Assembly: GCA_963711725.1 (NCBI GenBank) | Contig: CAVQFO010000027.1 | Location: forward strand, 62,001 to 126,000 | Length of the DNA stretch: 64,000 nucleotides | Direction: 5' to 3' | Source of the DNA: CAVQFO01 sp963711725 | GTDB lineage: Bacteria; Pseudomonadota; Gammaproteobacteria; Nitrococcales; Aquisalimonadaceae | Shown here: piece after piece, positions 52,173-61,345 of the stretch | Layout of the letters: every line of letters starts with the position of its first letter | How positions within the stretch are numbered: position 1 is the first letter of the stretch | Position numbers and translations under genes: made by a program | The notes under the pieces: model-generated | Told to the model about the DNA's origin: nothing | Databases searched by the model: none | Seen by the model: only the letters and a program-made list of their open reading frames with translations

Positions 52173-52660
52173 TCCAGGCTATCCTCCATGACGCGGCGGG
52201 CCTGGGCCTCGCGGAACTCCTGAAGCCGGGCACGCAGTTCGGGGCGCTTGTTGGCGAGAATGGACACGGCCAGCAGCCCGGCGTTGCGGGCCCCCGCCTT
52301 GCCGATGGCCAGCGTCCCCACGGGTACGCCGCCGGGCATCTGCACAATGGAAAGCAGCGAATCCATGCCCTTGAGCGCCTTGCTCTCCACCGGCACGCCC
52401 AACACGGGCAGTGTGGTCTGCGCGGCAACCATGCCCGGCAGATGGGCGGCGCCACCGGCCCCGGCGATGATTACCTCCAGGCCGCGCTGTTCCGCTTCGC
52501 GGGCATACTGGGTCATCCACTCGGGAGTCCGGTGCGCGGAGACGATCCGGCATTCATGGGCCACGCCGAACTCGGTGAGGACTTCGTCCGCATTCGCCAT
52601 GGTCTCCCAATCGGACCGGCTTCCCATTATCACGCCTACCAAAGGCTGCTGTTCCATCAT
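52169..52660 (-). CDS. purE: N5-CAIR mutase
   Basis: Converts N5-CAIR to CAIR, the step after PurK. It has 163 residues. Motifs are VGVIMGSRSDWETM, RIVSAHRTPEWM, EVIIAGAGGAAHLPGMVAAQTTLPVLGVPV and GVPVGTLAIGKAGARNAGLLAVSIL. The ATG at 52660 (MMEQQPL...) is preferred to an upstream in-frame GTG because it begins two residues before the alignable part. It is cotranscribed with purK, sharing four bases. Confidence 0.95.
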   Translation of the reverse strand: MMEQQPLVGVIMGSRSDWETMANADEVLTEFGVAHECRIVSAHRTPEWMTQYAREAEQRGLEVIIAGAGGAAHLPGMVAAQTTLPVLGVPVESKALKGMDSLLSIVQMPGGVPVGTLAIGKAGARNAGLLAVSILANKRPELRARLQEFREAQARRVMEDSLE

Positions 52661-52761
52661 GACTCGTTTATCCACGGGGAAAAGCAGGCGATTTTAGCAT
52701 CTCGCGCGGGAAAGCGAATAACCCGGCTCGTCTACGCACCACACGCCTGGAAGAGGGATTC

Positions 52762-52843
52762 ACCACAGAGGACACAGAGTTGCACAGAAAATGGGCAGAG
52801 GATAATTTTTCGATCCTCCGTGGAACTCTGTGTCCTCTGTGGT
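52762..52843. repeat. ACAGAG-type inverted pair (82 bases)
   Basis: ACCACAGAGGACACAGAG... is mirrored by ...ACTCTGTGTCCTCTGTGGT with an A/T-rich centre. It lies between purE and the hydrolase gene. Confidence 0.8.
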
Positions 52844-52877
52844 GAAAGAGTTTCTCATCCAGGACACGACAAACCCA

Positions 52878-53717
52878 TCACCCTGTCGAGTCCATATGCC
52901 GATGCCGCTCAACCCAGCGCGGCAGATCCTCCAGAAACCGGGCCATGCACTCCAGTTGCGGCGCATGGCCGGCTTCATCATAGAGAAAGAGGTCCGAGCC
53001 GGGGATGTGGTCGCGGACGTACTCGGCCACCGCCGGGCCGTAGAAGTTGCTGCGCCCACCGTAGGCGAGCATGGTGGGAACGTCGATGGTGGGGAGCACC
53101 GGGCGATAGTCATTGGCCACGAAGCTCTCCCAGGCGCGGATCCAGGCTTCGGCATTCAATGCCTTGAGCCGGCGCCGACGCGCGGTCAGGAACACCTCGT
53201 CCACTTCCGGCTCGCCTTCCACCACGCGGCTGCGCCCGATCAGGCCCAGCACGGTCTCGGCGAAGTTGGCCCGCAGATCCTCCACGAAACGGTTATCGTC
53301 CTCCCGGGTGTAGCCGCCGTACAGGCCCAGGGACCACTCGGAATCGGTCATCAGCTTGGGCGACTGGTCCACCACCACGAACTGTCCGATCCGCCCGCAG
53401 CCATGCTGGCGGATATATTCCCAGGCCGTCAGCGCGCCCATGGAATGGCCCAGCAACACCGGGCGGTCGAGATCGAAGCGGTCGAGCAGATTCTGGAGAT
53501 CCCGCGCCATGCGCTCGATCTCCGGCCGCTGCGCGTCATGGTAAGGCCGGGCATCCCAGCAGAAGAAGCGGAAGGTGTGATCCAGGCGCCGGGTGATGGG
53601 TTCCCAGTCCTGGTAGCCGCCTGTCCAGCCCGGCAGGATCACCAGCGGCGTGCCCTCGCCCTGGACACGCACGGGCAGCACCGTGCCCTCGTCCGTCTTC
53701 AGCTCTTCAATCTGCAT
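52878..53717 (-). CDS. Alpha/beta hydrolase
   Basis: A 279-residue cytoplasmic hydrolase of the alpha/beta fold. The oxyanion region is VILPGWTGGYQDWEPIT, the nucleophile elbow LLGHSMGALTAWEY (Ser), the acid around VPTMLAYGGRSNFYG and the His in DEAGHAPQLECM. It resembles haloperoxidase/esterase-type enzymes such as MhpC and BioH-like hydrolases, but the substrate cannot be named. The ATG at 53717 is chosen because upstream codons are Arg/Pro-rich and not conserved in type. It is a single gene between repeats and a secreted unknown. Confidence 0.85.
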   Translation of the reverse strand: MQIEELKTDEGTVLPVRVQGEGTPLVILPGWTGGYQDWEPITRRLDHTFRFFCWDARPYHDAQRPEIERMARDLQNLLDRFDLDRPVLLGHSMGALTAWEYIRQHGCGRIGQFVVVDQSPKLMTDSEWSLGLYGGYTREDDNRFVEDLRANFAETVLGLIGRSRVVEGEPEVDEVFLTARRRRLKALNAEAWIRAWESFVANDYRPVLPTIDVPTMLAYGGRSNFYGPAVAEYVRDHIPGSDLFLYDEAGHAPQLECMARFLEDLPRWVERHRHMDSTG

Positions 53718-53835
53718 GGAACGAATCTCCCGGCGTTGGCGCACGAGGGCGTACCGGCCCGCCGGGGCGCCGTCGTAGTCGCATATCGAGATGGTGGGCC
53801 GCCGCCCGGCGGCGGCCCCTAACGGGCGGGAATGA

Positions 53836-54318
53836 TTACTGGTTATCCACCTGGGGTGCAAGCGTCGTGGATTCGATGGTGACCGTGCTGGTGCCGCTGT
53901 TCTTGGCCTCCATCTCAATATGATGATAAGCCTGCAGCCAGATGATCATCTTGGTGTCCCCCAGCGGCAGCCGCTGGGTGGGATCGCCGTATTTACGAAT
54001 CAAGCCGTCGATGACGCCGTCGTTCTGGCTGGGCCGCAGCGTCATGACCGCCCGGAAAAACCCCAGTTTCTTGTCGAAATAGTACTTGGTGCCGAGCAAG
54101 TGGCCGTAACCCATGCGAGGTGAATCCGGCTCCTTCACGTAAGCCTGGACGCTGCCCTGGGGATCCCCCACGGGCTTCATCTTGTCGTTGGGCTGGGAAC
54201 CGTATTCAATCCCCCGGAAACCCGGGGCCTGTTCATACATGTCGCGCTTGGCGAAGGCACTGCCGGCGATCGAAGCCAACAGTATCACCAGGGCGAGCTT
54301 GAAGAGGGTCTTGTTCAT
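53836..54318 (-). CDS. Secreted protein of unknown function
   Basis: A 160-residue protein with a clear signal peptide (MNKTLFKLALVILLASIAGSAFA) and a mature part of about 137 residues. The mature part has FRGIEYGSQPNDKMKPVGDPQGSVQAYVKEPDSPRMGYG..., GTKYYFDKKLGFFRAVMTLRPSQNDGVIDGLIRKYGDPTQRLPLGDTKMIIWLQAYHHIEMEAKN. The pattern (FRGI-x-F/Y-G, a YYF-x-x-KLG-F strand, L-x-x-KYGDP) resembles small periplasmic proteins that read 'how the ligand changes along a chain', but I cannot place it in a named family. The ATG at 54318 is used with GGAGGA upstream. No cysteines. Confidence 0.7.
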   Translation of the reverse strand: MNKTLFKLALVILLASIAGSAFAKRDMYEQAPGFRGIEYGSQPNDKMKPVGDPQGSVQAYVKEPDSPRMGYGHLLGTKYYFDKKLGFFRAVMTLRPSQNDGVIDGLIRKYGDPTQRLPLGDTKMIIWLQAYHHIEMEAKNSGTSTVTIESTTLAPQVDNQ

Positions 54319-54475
54319 TGTAATGGGGTCCTCCTCCACGCTGCCGGGAAAGGGGGGTCCGGCCGGAAAAATCAGCGGGTTGAGTCAATTTAGCACAGGC
54401 CCGGAACGGCGTGTAAGCCCGGCGGTCGCCGCTGCGCCGAGACGCCAACCGCGCTAGAATAGCGCCGGAGGCTGC

Positions 54476-56380
54476 ATGAAGGATTTGTCGGAATACCCCC
54501 TGCTGGCCCAGATCGACTCCCCGGAGGATCTGCGCGAGCTGCCCAAACAGCGCTTGGCTGAAGTGGCCGAGCAGCTGCGAGGCTATCTGTTGTCCGTGAT
54601 CTCCGAGCAAGGCGGCCATTTCGGCGCCGGCCTGGGCGTGGTGGAACTGACCATCGCCCTGCACTATGTCTTCGATACCCCGGAAGATCGCCTGGTCTGG
54701 GACGTGGGCCATCAAAGTTATCCCCACAAGATCCTCACGGGACGGCGCGAACAACTGTCCACCATCCGCCGCCTGGGCGGTCTCGCGCCCTTTCCCAAGC
54801 GCGGCGAAAGCCCTTACGACACGTTCGGCGTAGGCCATTCCAGCACATCCATCAGCGCCGCCCTGGGCATGGCTCTGGCCGCCTCCCAGCAGGCACTCCC
54901 CCGCAAGACCGTGGCCGTCATCGGCGACGGCGCAATGACCGCCGGCATGGCCTTCGAGGCCCTGGACCACGCCGGCGACGTCCGCGCCGATCTGCTGGTG
55001 ATCCTCAACGACAACGAAATGTCGATCTCGCCCAACGTGGGGGCCATCTCCAAGTACCTGGGACGGCTGCTGACGGGGCGCGCGTATTCCACCCTGCGCG
55101 AGGGCGGCAAGAAGGTATTGCACCAGATCCCGCCCATGCTGGAATTCGCCCGGCGGGCCGAGGAACACCTCAAGGGCATGGCCGTGCCGGGAACCCTGTT
55201 CGAGGAACTGGGGTTCAACTATTTCGGGCCCATCGACGGCCATGACCTCGACGCCCTGGTCCCCATCCTGAGCAATCTGCGCTCCCAGACCGGACCGCGG
55301 CTGCTGCACGTCGTGACCCGGAAGGGCAAGGGCTATGCCCCGGCTGAGGAGGACCCGGTCAAGTACCACGGCGTGGGCCCCTTCGATCCCAGCGAAGGTT
55401 TGAAGAAGAGCACGGCGCCGAGCAGCCCGACCTATACGCAGGTGTTCGGTGACTGGATCTGCGACGCCGCACGGGCGGATGAGCGTGTCGTGGCCATCAC
55501 CCCGGCCATGCGCGAGGGCTCCGGCCTGACCGGCTATTCCGAGGCGTTCCCCAAGCGCTACTTCGACGTGGGCATCGCCGAACAGCACGCTGTCACCCTT
55601 GCCGCAGGCATGGCCTGCGACGGCCTCAAGCCGGTGGTGGCCATTTACTCCACATTCCTGCAGCGAGGCTACGACCAGTTGATCCACGATGTGGCGCTGC
55701 AGAACCTGCCGGTGCTTTTCGCCATCGACCGGGCGGGCCTGGTGGGCCCGGACGGCCCCACTCACGCAGGTGCCTTCGATCTCAGCTACCTGCGCTGCAT
55801 CCCCAACATGGTCGTCATGGCGCCGGCCGACGAGGCCGAGCTGCAGGCCATGCTCAATACCGGCCTGGACCTGGACGGCCCATCGGCGGTGCGCTACCCG
55901 CGAGGCAAGGGCCCGGGCGTGAGCGTCCCGCGGGAGCGCACAACACTGCCCGTGGGGCGCGCCCAACTGCGCCGGCGGGGACGCGACATCGCCCTGCTGG
56001 CGTTCGGCGCCACGGTAACGCCGGCGGCACAGGCGGCGGAGGAACTGGATGCCACGCTGGTCAACATGCGCTTCGTCAAACCGCTGGACGAAGAGCTGGT
56101 GGCGGAAATGGCCGGCGGGCACCGCCTGCTGATCACCGTGGAGGACAACGCCATCGCCGGCGGCGCCGGAACCGCCGTGGCCGAGACCCTGGCGCGCCGG
56201 GGATTGACCATACCGCTGCTGCAGCTCGGCCTGCCCGACCAGTTCGTGGAGCACGGCGCCCGGGAAGAACTGCTCGCCCAATGCGGCCTGGACGCCAACG
56301 GCATTCGCGACCGTATTCGCAGCGCCCTGGCGGCGGACGAGTTCCCGGGACTGTCGACTGCCGCACAGAAACTCGGCTAG
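54476..56380 (+). CDS. dxs: 1-deoxy-D-xylulose-5-phosphate synthase
   Basis: Thiamine-diphosphate enzyme joining pyruvate and glyceraldehyde 3-phosphate, entry to the MEP isoprenoid pathway. It has 634 residues. Motifs are GGHFGAGLGVVELTIALHYVFDTPEDRLVWDVGHQSYPHKILTGR, GHSSTSISAALGMA, the ThDP motif VIGDGAMTAGMAFEALDHAG, ...NDNEMSISPNVG, DVGIAEQHAVTLAAGMA (catalytic Glu) and GPTHAGAFDLSYLRCIPNM. A GGAGG ribosome site lies just before the ATG, and a TAGAAT hexamer at 54455 could be the -10 of its own promoter. Confidence 0.97.
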   Translation: MKDLSEYPLLAQIDSPEDLRELPKQRLAEVAEQLRGYLLSVISEQGGHFGAGLGVVELTIALHYVFDTPEDRLVWDVGHQSYPHKILTGRREQLSTIRRLGGLAPFPKRGESPYDTFGVGHSSTSISAALGMALAASQQALPRKTVAVIGDGAMTAGMAFEALDHAGDVRADLLVILNDNEMSISPNVGAISKYLGRLLTGRAYSTLREGGKKVLHQIPPMLEFARRAEEHLKGMAVPGTLFEELGFNYFGPIDGHDLDALVPILSNLRSQTGPRLLHVVTRKGKGYAPAEEDPVKYHGVGPFDPSEGLKKSTAPSSPTYTQVFGDWICDAARADERVVAITPAMREGSGLTGYSEAFPKRYFDVGIAEQHAVTLAAGMACDGLKPVVAIYSTFLQRGYDQLIHDVALQNLPVLFAIDRAGLVGPDGPTHAGAFDLSYLRCIPNMVVMAPADEAELQAMLNTGLDLDGPSAVRYPRGKGPGVSVPRERTTLPVGRAQLRRRGRDIALLAFGATVTPAAQAAEELDATLVNMRFVKPLDEELVAEMAGGHRLLITVEDNAIAGGAGTAVAETLARRGLTIPLLQLGLPDQFVEHGAREELLAQCGLDANGIRDRIRSALAADEFPGLSTAAQKLG

Positions 56381-56428
56381 ATCGGCGCTCTACTGGAAGC
56401 GTGGGTCGGTCCCCCCGACGGAGGTCCC

Positions 56429-56662
56429 ATGGATATAAATAGCGCCTTTAACTCTGGATTAGCAGGATTCCAACGCGCCAATGAAGGGCTGGCGCGCAAT
56501 GCGCTGACGATCGCCCGTCAAACGGCCGGAGTCCCCGCATCCGAGGACCTGAACACGGCGCTGGTTCAATCCAAGACCCACGAGCTCCAAGCGGAGTCGT
56601 CGATCAAGGTGGTACAGACGGCCGAAGAAACCGTCGGAACCTTGCTCAACGTTTTAGCATAG
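56429..56662 (+). CDS. Small protein with flagellar rod/hook-like ends
   Basis: A 77-residue protein: MDINSAFNSGLAGFQRANEGLARNALTIARQTAG ... LNTALVQSKTHELQAESSIKVVQTAEETVGTLLNVLA. The N- and C-terminal helices copy the pattern of rod, hook and hook-associated proteins, with the A/S-x-K-V(V/I)-x-T-A-(D/E)-E-x-(L/V)-GTL-x-x ending. No hook domain lies between. Such short forms are often labelled FlgE-like. There is a strong GGAGG site and a terminator, so it is probably expressed alone. No flagellar genes are nearby. Function unknown. Confidence 0.75.
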   Translation: MDINSAFNSGLAGFQRANEGLARNALTIARQTAGVPASEDLNTALVQSKTHELQAESSIKVVQTAEETVGTLLNVLA

Positions 56663-56686
56663 TCCTCGCAAGACAGTCCCCCCCGA

Positions 56687-56720
56687 GCGTCTCGCCGGTT
56701 TGGCGAAGGCGCTTTTTTTT
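56687..56720 (+). terminator. Rho-independent terminator
   Basis: The stem GCGTCTCGCC / GGCGAAGGCGC with one bulge and a GT-rich loop is followed by eight T residues (56713-56720), 25 bases after the FlgE-like gene. Confidence 0.85.
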
Positions 56721-56793
56721 GGGACAGCGTTGGAATCGCCCAGGAGTTGCTGCAATCGGGTCCGGCGGGGGAAGCCGCGCAAACCGAAACGTC

Positions 56794-57621
56794 TTACGCC
56801 GCCGAACACAGCATGTACGCGAAGCTCTGCAGCTGTTCCTCTTCCCGCTGACAGCTCTGGCCGATCCAGGTGAGCCGCTGCTCGTCCACGGCGCGCAGCA
56901 ACGGGTCCCGGGGAATGTCCTGGAAACCGTCCTGGGCCCACTGGGCGCAAATCCCGGTGAGCCGCACCAGGCGGGGAAAATCGCCCGTGTAATTCTCGTC
57001 GCTGCAGCCGCTGACCGCGGCGCATACTTCACGGGGAAGGCGCCAGCGTTTTAGCAGCTCGCCGCCGGCCTGGTGGTGATCGAACCCCAGGCGCTCGCGC
57101 TCCAGACCCGACAGGGAACGACCGGAATCGGCCTTGGCGGCTTCGAACACGTCGCTCATCTCGGCGGGATACGTAAAAGCCATCATCAGCAAGCCGATGT
57201 TGTGCAGCAGGCCGCACAGATAGGCGGCGCTGCTGGCTGTCTCCAAAGGCACGCAGTCGGCCATGCGGCTGGCGCAGAAGGCAGCCTTCATGGCGTCGAA
57301 CCAATAGCGGCGGGGATCGAAGAAACTGCAGGCACGGGCATTGAAATGGGAGCCCAGGAGTGCCGTGGTGGCCAGCACCCGAACCCGATTCAGGCCCAGC
57401 CGCACCGCCGCGTCGTCGACGCTGTACACCGGCCGCTGCCCGGCGAAAAATGCCGCATTGGCCGCGGCGACGATACGCGCCGTAAGGCCCGGCTCCCGCG
57501 ACAGGGATACGGCGATTTCCGCCAGATTGGCGGCGTCGTCGTTCAACACGCGCAGCACGTCCTGAGCCAGATGCGGCATGGGCGGCAGCGCATCCAGCCT
57601 GCTCAGTGCATGGCTATCCAT
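56794..57621 (-). CDS. HDOD-domain protein
   Basis: A 275-residue HDOD protein, a degenerate HD-phosphohydrolase relative used as a signalling scaffold in biofilm, motility and stress outputs. Segments are LDALPPMPHLAQDVLRVLNDDAANLAEIAVSLSREPGLTARIVAAANAAFF, LGLNRVRVLATTALL, AAYLCGLLHNIGLLMM and GFDHHQAGGELLKRWRLPREV. The ATG at 57621 follows GAGGGGG and begins the domain. No output domain is attached. It converges with the FlgE-like gene, which is suggestive of a surface or motility context but not proof. Confidence 0.88.
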   Translation of the reverse strand: MDSHALSRLDALPPMPHLAQDVLRVLNDDAANLAEIAVSLSREPGLTARIVAAANAAFFAGQRPVYSVDDAAVRLGLNRVRVLATTALLGSHFNARACSFFDPRRYWFDAMKAAFCASRMADCVPLETASSAAYLCGLLHNIGLLMMAFTYPAEMSDVFEAAKADSGRSLSGLERERLGFDHHQAGGELLKRWRLPREVCAAVSGCSDENYTGDFPRLVRLTGICAQWAQDGFQDIPRDPLLRAVDEQRLTWIGQSCQREEEQLQSFAYMLCSAA

Positions 57622-57767
57622 GAATCCCCCTCCGATTGGCGCGGCGCGCACCTCTTTGCAACGCGCGGCGCCCGACCTGATGGCTGTGGCGACAGCCAAC
57701 AAGGAGACACTATCCGAGGGTTTGGCCGGGAGTCGTGAGCTGGGTCACGAAAGCGCGGACCGTCCGT

Positions 57768-58598
57768 CTACCCACCTGCCCGCCAGGCCCGAACCGCCGG
57801 GTCCCGTGCGTTGATGGCGAGCATATCGTCCAGGCATGCCTGCAAATCAAGATCCAGTCTCGGGCCCATCTCGGCCGCGCGGCTGCGCAAATCCCGCAGA
57901 TCGACTTCCCCGGGATCGCCCGCCATTCCCAACAACACCAGGTTGGTCCGCTCCGGCACCCGCAGCGCGAGACTGCGCCCCGGAAGCTGCGGCGGAACCG
58001 CTTGGAAAGGCTCAGCCCTTCGAGCTCGCCGTCCACCAACACATTGACCGAGGCAACGCCTCCCGGACTCAACAACCGCCGGCAAGCGTCGAAAAACTCG
58101 CTGCTGGCGAAAACGTCGATGGTCCGGTCGCTCTCGAAGACGTCCACCAGAATCAGATCAAACCGGCGGTCGCACTCCGCCACATAGCGGGCGGCATCGC
58201 CCAGCACGAGCCGGAAACCGTCGCTGTCGGGCGGGACCAGAAAGTACCGGCGGGCGATGTCGGCCACCGCTTCGCTGACCTCCACGGCCGTGGTCTCGCA
58301 GTCGGGGAAATGGTGCCGCAGAAAGCGCGCCATGGAGCCTCCACCCAGGCCTAGCACCAGAGCGCTGCGCGGGTTCGGCTCAAACAGCAGCGCCGTCATC
58401 ATCACTTGGGTGTAGGCCAACAACAGCCGCTCGGGCTGCTCCAGTGACATGGCGCTCTGGATGGCCCGATCGTCGAACCGCAGCCAGCGCCGCTCGTGAT
58501 TCTCGAAAACCTGAATGCGCGGGTAGCCGGAGCGGTCATCTTCGATGGAGCAGGCGTACGCCCTGGACGCGGCGCAGGAATTGGGTGACGTTCAGCAT
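57768..58598 (-). pseudogene. Spermidine-synthase-like SAM-fold protein, two frameshifts as sequenced
   Basis: A repaired protein of about 276 residues. It starts MLNVTQFLRRVQG at 58598, then YACSIEDDRSGYPRIQVFENHERRWLRFDD in the next frame, AIQSAMSLEQPERLLLAYTQVMMTALLF, ALVLGLGGGSMARFLRHHFP (nucleotide loop), FRLVLGDAARYVAECDRRFDLILVDVFESD and, back in the first frame, RSLALRVPERTNLVLLGMAGDPGEVDLRDL. Phase changes occur near 58554-58562 (one extra base) and 57977-57981 (one base missing in a G run). The aminopropyltransferase fold is clear, but the acidic substrate residues of true SpeE are not obvious. Confidence 0.7.
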
Positions 58599-58608
58599 CG
58601 AGCGCCCC

Positions 58609-58830
58609 TCAGGCCAGCCGCGCGAGCCGTTTGAAGCGGCCGCCCTCGTCGTATTCCAGCTCGAACAGGCCATGCACGCCGTCGACCCGCACATGGGGCC
58701 GAAGTCGGTTCGCCGGGAAGCGGATCGTGCGACCGTCCAAGCCGCGAGCCACCACGTCGCGGGCGGTGCCGGAGTAATAGCGAAGGACGTCTTCTGCGGA
58801 TATGTCGAGCCGAAACCGCACGCTGGCCAT
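58609..58830 (-). CDS. DUF2835 protein
   Basis: A 73-residue protein matching the DUF2835 family along its length: FRLDISAEDVLRYYSGTARDVVARGLDGRTIRFPANRLRPHVRVDGVHGLFELEYDEGGRFKRLARL. The family is small, cytoplasmic, common in gammaproteobacteria and without assigned function. It lies 10 bases upstream of the spermidine-synthase-like gene and 10 bases after the TfoX-like gene, so it is part of a three-gene run. Confidence 0.88.
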   Translation of the reverse strand: MASVRFRLDISAEDVLRYYSGTARDVVARGLDGRTIRFPANRLRPHVRVDGVHGLFELEYDEGGRFKRLARLA

Positions 58831-58840
58831 GGGGAAAGGC

Positions 58841-59230
58841 TCAGTCGATACGCCGGGCCGTGAACGCCGGTCGGCCGGGGATGGCTTGGGCCAGGCGGCT
58901 TACGGTGGCAAGAGCGTCGCGCCCGGCTTCGGCCAGATAGCCGGAATCGGCGCGGAGATCTTCGGGAAGGGAATAGTAGTGAAGGCGAAGCCCTCGCCCG
59001 ACAAAGGGCTGAAAGGGTTTCGAGCCGCCGGCGATCAGGGCTTCCCGCCGGGCGCCATCGGCCTTGATATAGATCTCGCCGTCGCGCACCAGCACCACTG
59101 GAACACCATCGACTTCCACGGCCACCGCTTCGCAAATGAGGCGCTGAGACACGGCCCCCACCCCCTCAAGAGCGCGCGCCGCCGAATCGACCAGAACCCG
59201 ATCCCTGTCACCCGCTTCGACAGCCAACAT
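58841..59230 (-). CDS. TfoX/Sxy N-terminal-domain-like protein
   Basis: A 129-residue protein. The middle (VAVEVDGVPVVLVRDGEIYIKADGARREALIAGGSKPFQPFVGRGLRLHYYSLPEDLRADSGYLAEAGRDALATVSRLA) follows the TfoX N-terminal domain: strand-turn, D-G-x-(I/L)-Y-x-K-x-D, then L-x-YY-x-x-P-E. The usual R-x-MFGG motif is replaced by QRLICEA, so it is a divergent member. Competence regulation should not be assumed. The ATG at 59230 follows GGGAGAG closely. Confidence 0.65.
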   Translation of the reverse strand: MLAVEAGDRDRVLVDSAARALEGVGAVSQRLICEAVAVEVDGVPVVLVRDGEIYIKADGARREALIAGGSKPFQPFVGRGLRLHYYSLPEDLRADSGYLAEAGRDALATVSRLAQAIPGRPAFTARRID

Positions 59231-59316
59231 CTCTCCCGGCCCCTAAACCACGCATCCGGCAACGGGCGTAAGGATAATCGGTCGCGGATTTCGAGGCCAG
59301 GGCATGGGTCTCATAC

Positions 59317-59345
59317 CAAAAAAAACGCCGCCCGAAGGCGGCGTT
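59317..59345 (-). terminator. Rho-independent terminator after phaC copy 2
   Basis: On the minus strand, the nine-base stem AACGCCGCC/GGCGGCGTT with a TTCG loop is followed by a run of eight or nine T residues (59325-59317), just after the phaC stop. Confidence 0.9.
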
Positions 59346-59367
59346 TGATGATCATCAAGCCTGAAGA

Positions 59368-61161
59368 TCAGGCCTTCTCCTTCACATAGGAGCCCGGGGC
59401 ATCCTCGATGGGCTTGAGCTTGCCGTCGCCCGGCTTGCGGGCCTTCACCTTGGTGCCGGACTGCTTGGACAGCCACTTGTCCCACTCGACCCACCAGGAG
59501 CCTTCGTTGTGCGTGGCGCCGTCGAGCCAGGCATCCGGATCCTTGGGGTTCTTGCTGTTGGTCCAGTAGCCGTACTTGCTCTTGGCCGGCGGGTTGATGA
59601 CACCGGCGATATGGCCGGAACCGCCCAGCACGAACTTCACGGGCCCGGAGTGCAGATGCACGCCACGGTAGGTGGCTTTCCAGGGCGCGATGTGGTCCTC
59701 GATGGCCGAGGCGAAGAAGGTCGGGATCTTGACCTTGCCGATGTCGATGGGCTCGCCGCACAGCTCGATGCCGTTGGGCTCGCGCAGCTTGTTCTCCTGA
59801 TACATGTTGCGCAGGTAGAACGTGTGCATGCGGGCCGGCATGTTGGTGCAATCCTGGTTCCAATACAGCAGATCGAACGGGAACGGATCGTTGCCGTGCA
59901 GATAGTTGTTGATGAAGAACGACCACACCAGATCGTTGGAGCGCAGGGCGGCCATGGTGGAGCCCATGGCGCCGCCGTCCAGGAAGCCCTGGCGGTCCAT
60001 GCGGCGCTCCAGGGAACGCAACTGCTCTTCGTCGATGAAGATCTCCAACTCACCCGGGTGCTCGAAGTCGAGCATGGTGGTGAAGTAGGTTACGCTCTTC
60101 ACGCGCTCGTCACCCTTGTTGGCGAGATAGGCCAACGTAGAGGCGGTCAGCGTTCCGCCCAGGCAGTAGCCGACGACGTTGATCTCCTTCTCGCCGGTGG
60201 CCTGCTCCACTGCATCCAGCGCAGCCAGGGTGCCTTCACGCATGTAGTCGTCGAAGCTCTTCTCGGCGTGCTCCGCCTGGGGGTTGCGCCAGGACACCAC
60301 GAATACCGTGTACCCCTGCTCGGTGAGCCATTTGATCATGGAGTTCTTTTCCTGGAGATCCAGGATGTAGAACTTGTTGATCCACGGCGGCACAAACAGC
60401 AGCGGGCGCTTGTAGACCTGTTCCGTGGCGGGCTCGTACTGGAGAAGCTGCATGAGATCGGTCTGGAACACCACCTTGCCGGGGGTCACCGCCAGGTTGC
60501 GGCCCACCTCGAAGGCGTCCAGATCGGTCATCTTGATGTTCAGCTTGCCGTTGCCGCGGGACAGATCCTCGAGGAGATTGTTCAGGCCCTTGAGCAGATT
60601 ATGGCCCTTGGTCTCCATCGTCTTGCGCAGCACTTCCGGATTGGTGGCGGCGAAGTTGGTGGGCGACAGGGCATCGACGAACTGCCGGGTATAGAAATCG
60701 ATCTTCCTGGCGGTCTTGTCGTCCAGTCCGTCCACGTTCTTCACGGAGGAATGGATGTAATCGGCCGCGAGCAGGTAGGACTGCTTGATGAAATCGAAAA
60801 TCGGGCTCTCTTCCCAGGACTCGTGCTTCCAGCGCTTGTCACCCTTGGCCGGGGCAATCACCGGATCCGAGTTGTGCCCCAGGAAGCGCAGGGCCGCGTT
60901 GTTGACCAGCGTCATGTAGTCCTGCCAGAAGGCGATCTGGGCCTGGGCCATCTGCACCGGATTGGACATCATCCGGCTCGCCAACTGCTGGAAAAGCCCG
61001 CTCATGTGGAGCGCGTCGTCCAGCGATATGTGTTGCGCCGACTGCTCGCGGGCAAGAAAGTCCTTAACCAGTTGCTGACTCTTGCTCGCGATGTCCACCA
61101 TGGTCTTGGACAGCTCGACAGGATCGACGGTGTTCTGTTCAACAGCCGCGTTACTCGCCAT
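59368..61161 (-). CDS. phaC: Poly(3-hydroxyalkanoate) synthase, copy 2 (class I)
   Basis: A class I PHA synthase of 597 residues. The N-terminal phasin-like region has QLASRMMSNPVQMAQAQIAFWQDYM, followed by GDKRWKHESWEESPIFDFIKQSYLLAADYI and NFAATNPEVLRKTMETKG. The catalytic core is NVVGYCLGGTLTASTL (Cys), ASAIEDHIAPW (Asp) and VLGGSGHIAGVINPP (His). GSWWVEWDKWL is near the end. The ATG at 61161 is the homologous start. It has its own promoter-like sequence and terminator, so it is monocistronic. It is more typical of class I than the copy at 43431. Confidence 0.95.
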   Translation of the reverse strand: MASNAAVEQNTVDPVELSKTMVDIASKSQQLVKDFLAREQSAQHISLDDALHMSGLFQQLASRMMSNPVQMAQAQIAFWQDYMTLVNNAALRFLGHNSDPVIAPAKGDKRWKHESWEESPIFDFIKQSYLLAADYIHSSVKNVDGLDDKTARKIDFYTRQFVDALSPTNFAATNPEVLRKTMETKGHNLLKGLNNLLEDLSRGNGKLNIKMTDLDAFEVGRNLAVTPGKVVFQTDLMQLLQYEPATEQVYKRPLLFVPPWINKFYILDLQEKNSMIKWLTEQGYTVFVVSWRNPQAEHAEKSFDDYMREGTLAALDAVEQATGEKEINVVGYCLGGTLTASTLAYLANKGDERVKSVTYFTTMLDFEHPGELEIFIDEEQLRSLERRMDRQGFLDGGAMGSTMAALRSNDLVWSFFINNYLHGNDPFPFDLLYWNQDCTNMPARMHTFYLRNMYQENKLREPNGIELCGEPIDIGKVKIPTFFASAIEDHIAPWKATYRGVHLHSGPVKFVLGGSGHIAGVINPPAKSKYGYWTNSKNPKDPDAWLDGATHNEGSWWVEWDKWLSKQSGTKVKARKPGDGKLKPIEDAPGSYVKEKA

Positions 61162-61345
61162 AGATTCGTTACCTCTGCGGTGGCGGGGGCTGAGGCCGCC
61201 TACCTGTTTGTTGGTTGAACTTCTAACTCCAGCCCGGGTGCTCCATGGAGGAGCATCCACGTCCCTGCGGTACTCTAAGGAAGCTCTGATCAATCCCGTC
61301 GCGGAAAAGGCGTCGAAAATTGATCAGAACACCCTCGAACGGAGC

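Noticed and set aside
54233..56281. Minus-strand ORF of 682 codons opposite dxs
   Set aside because: It is an antisense shadow of an unmistakable dxs gene and also spans the secreted-protein start and the intergenic gap.
58841..59230. Competence regulator Sxy/TfoX
   Set aside because: Only the N-terminal-type fold is present and the usual R-x-MFGG motif is missing, so a competence role was not assigned.
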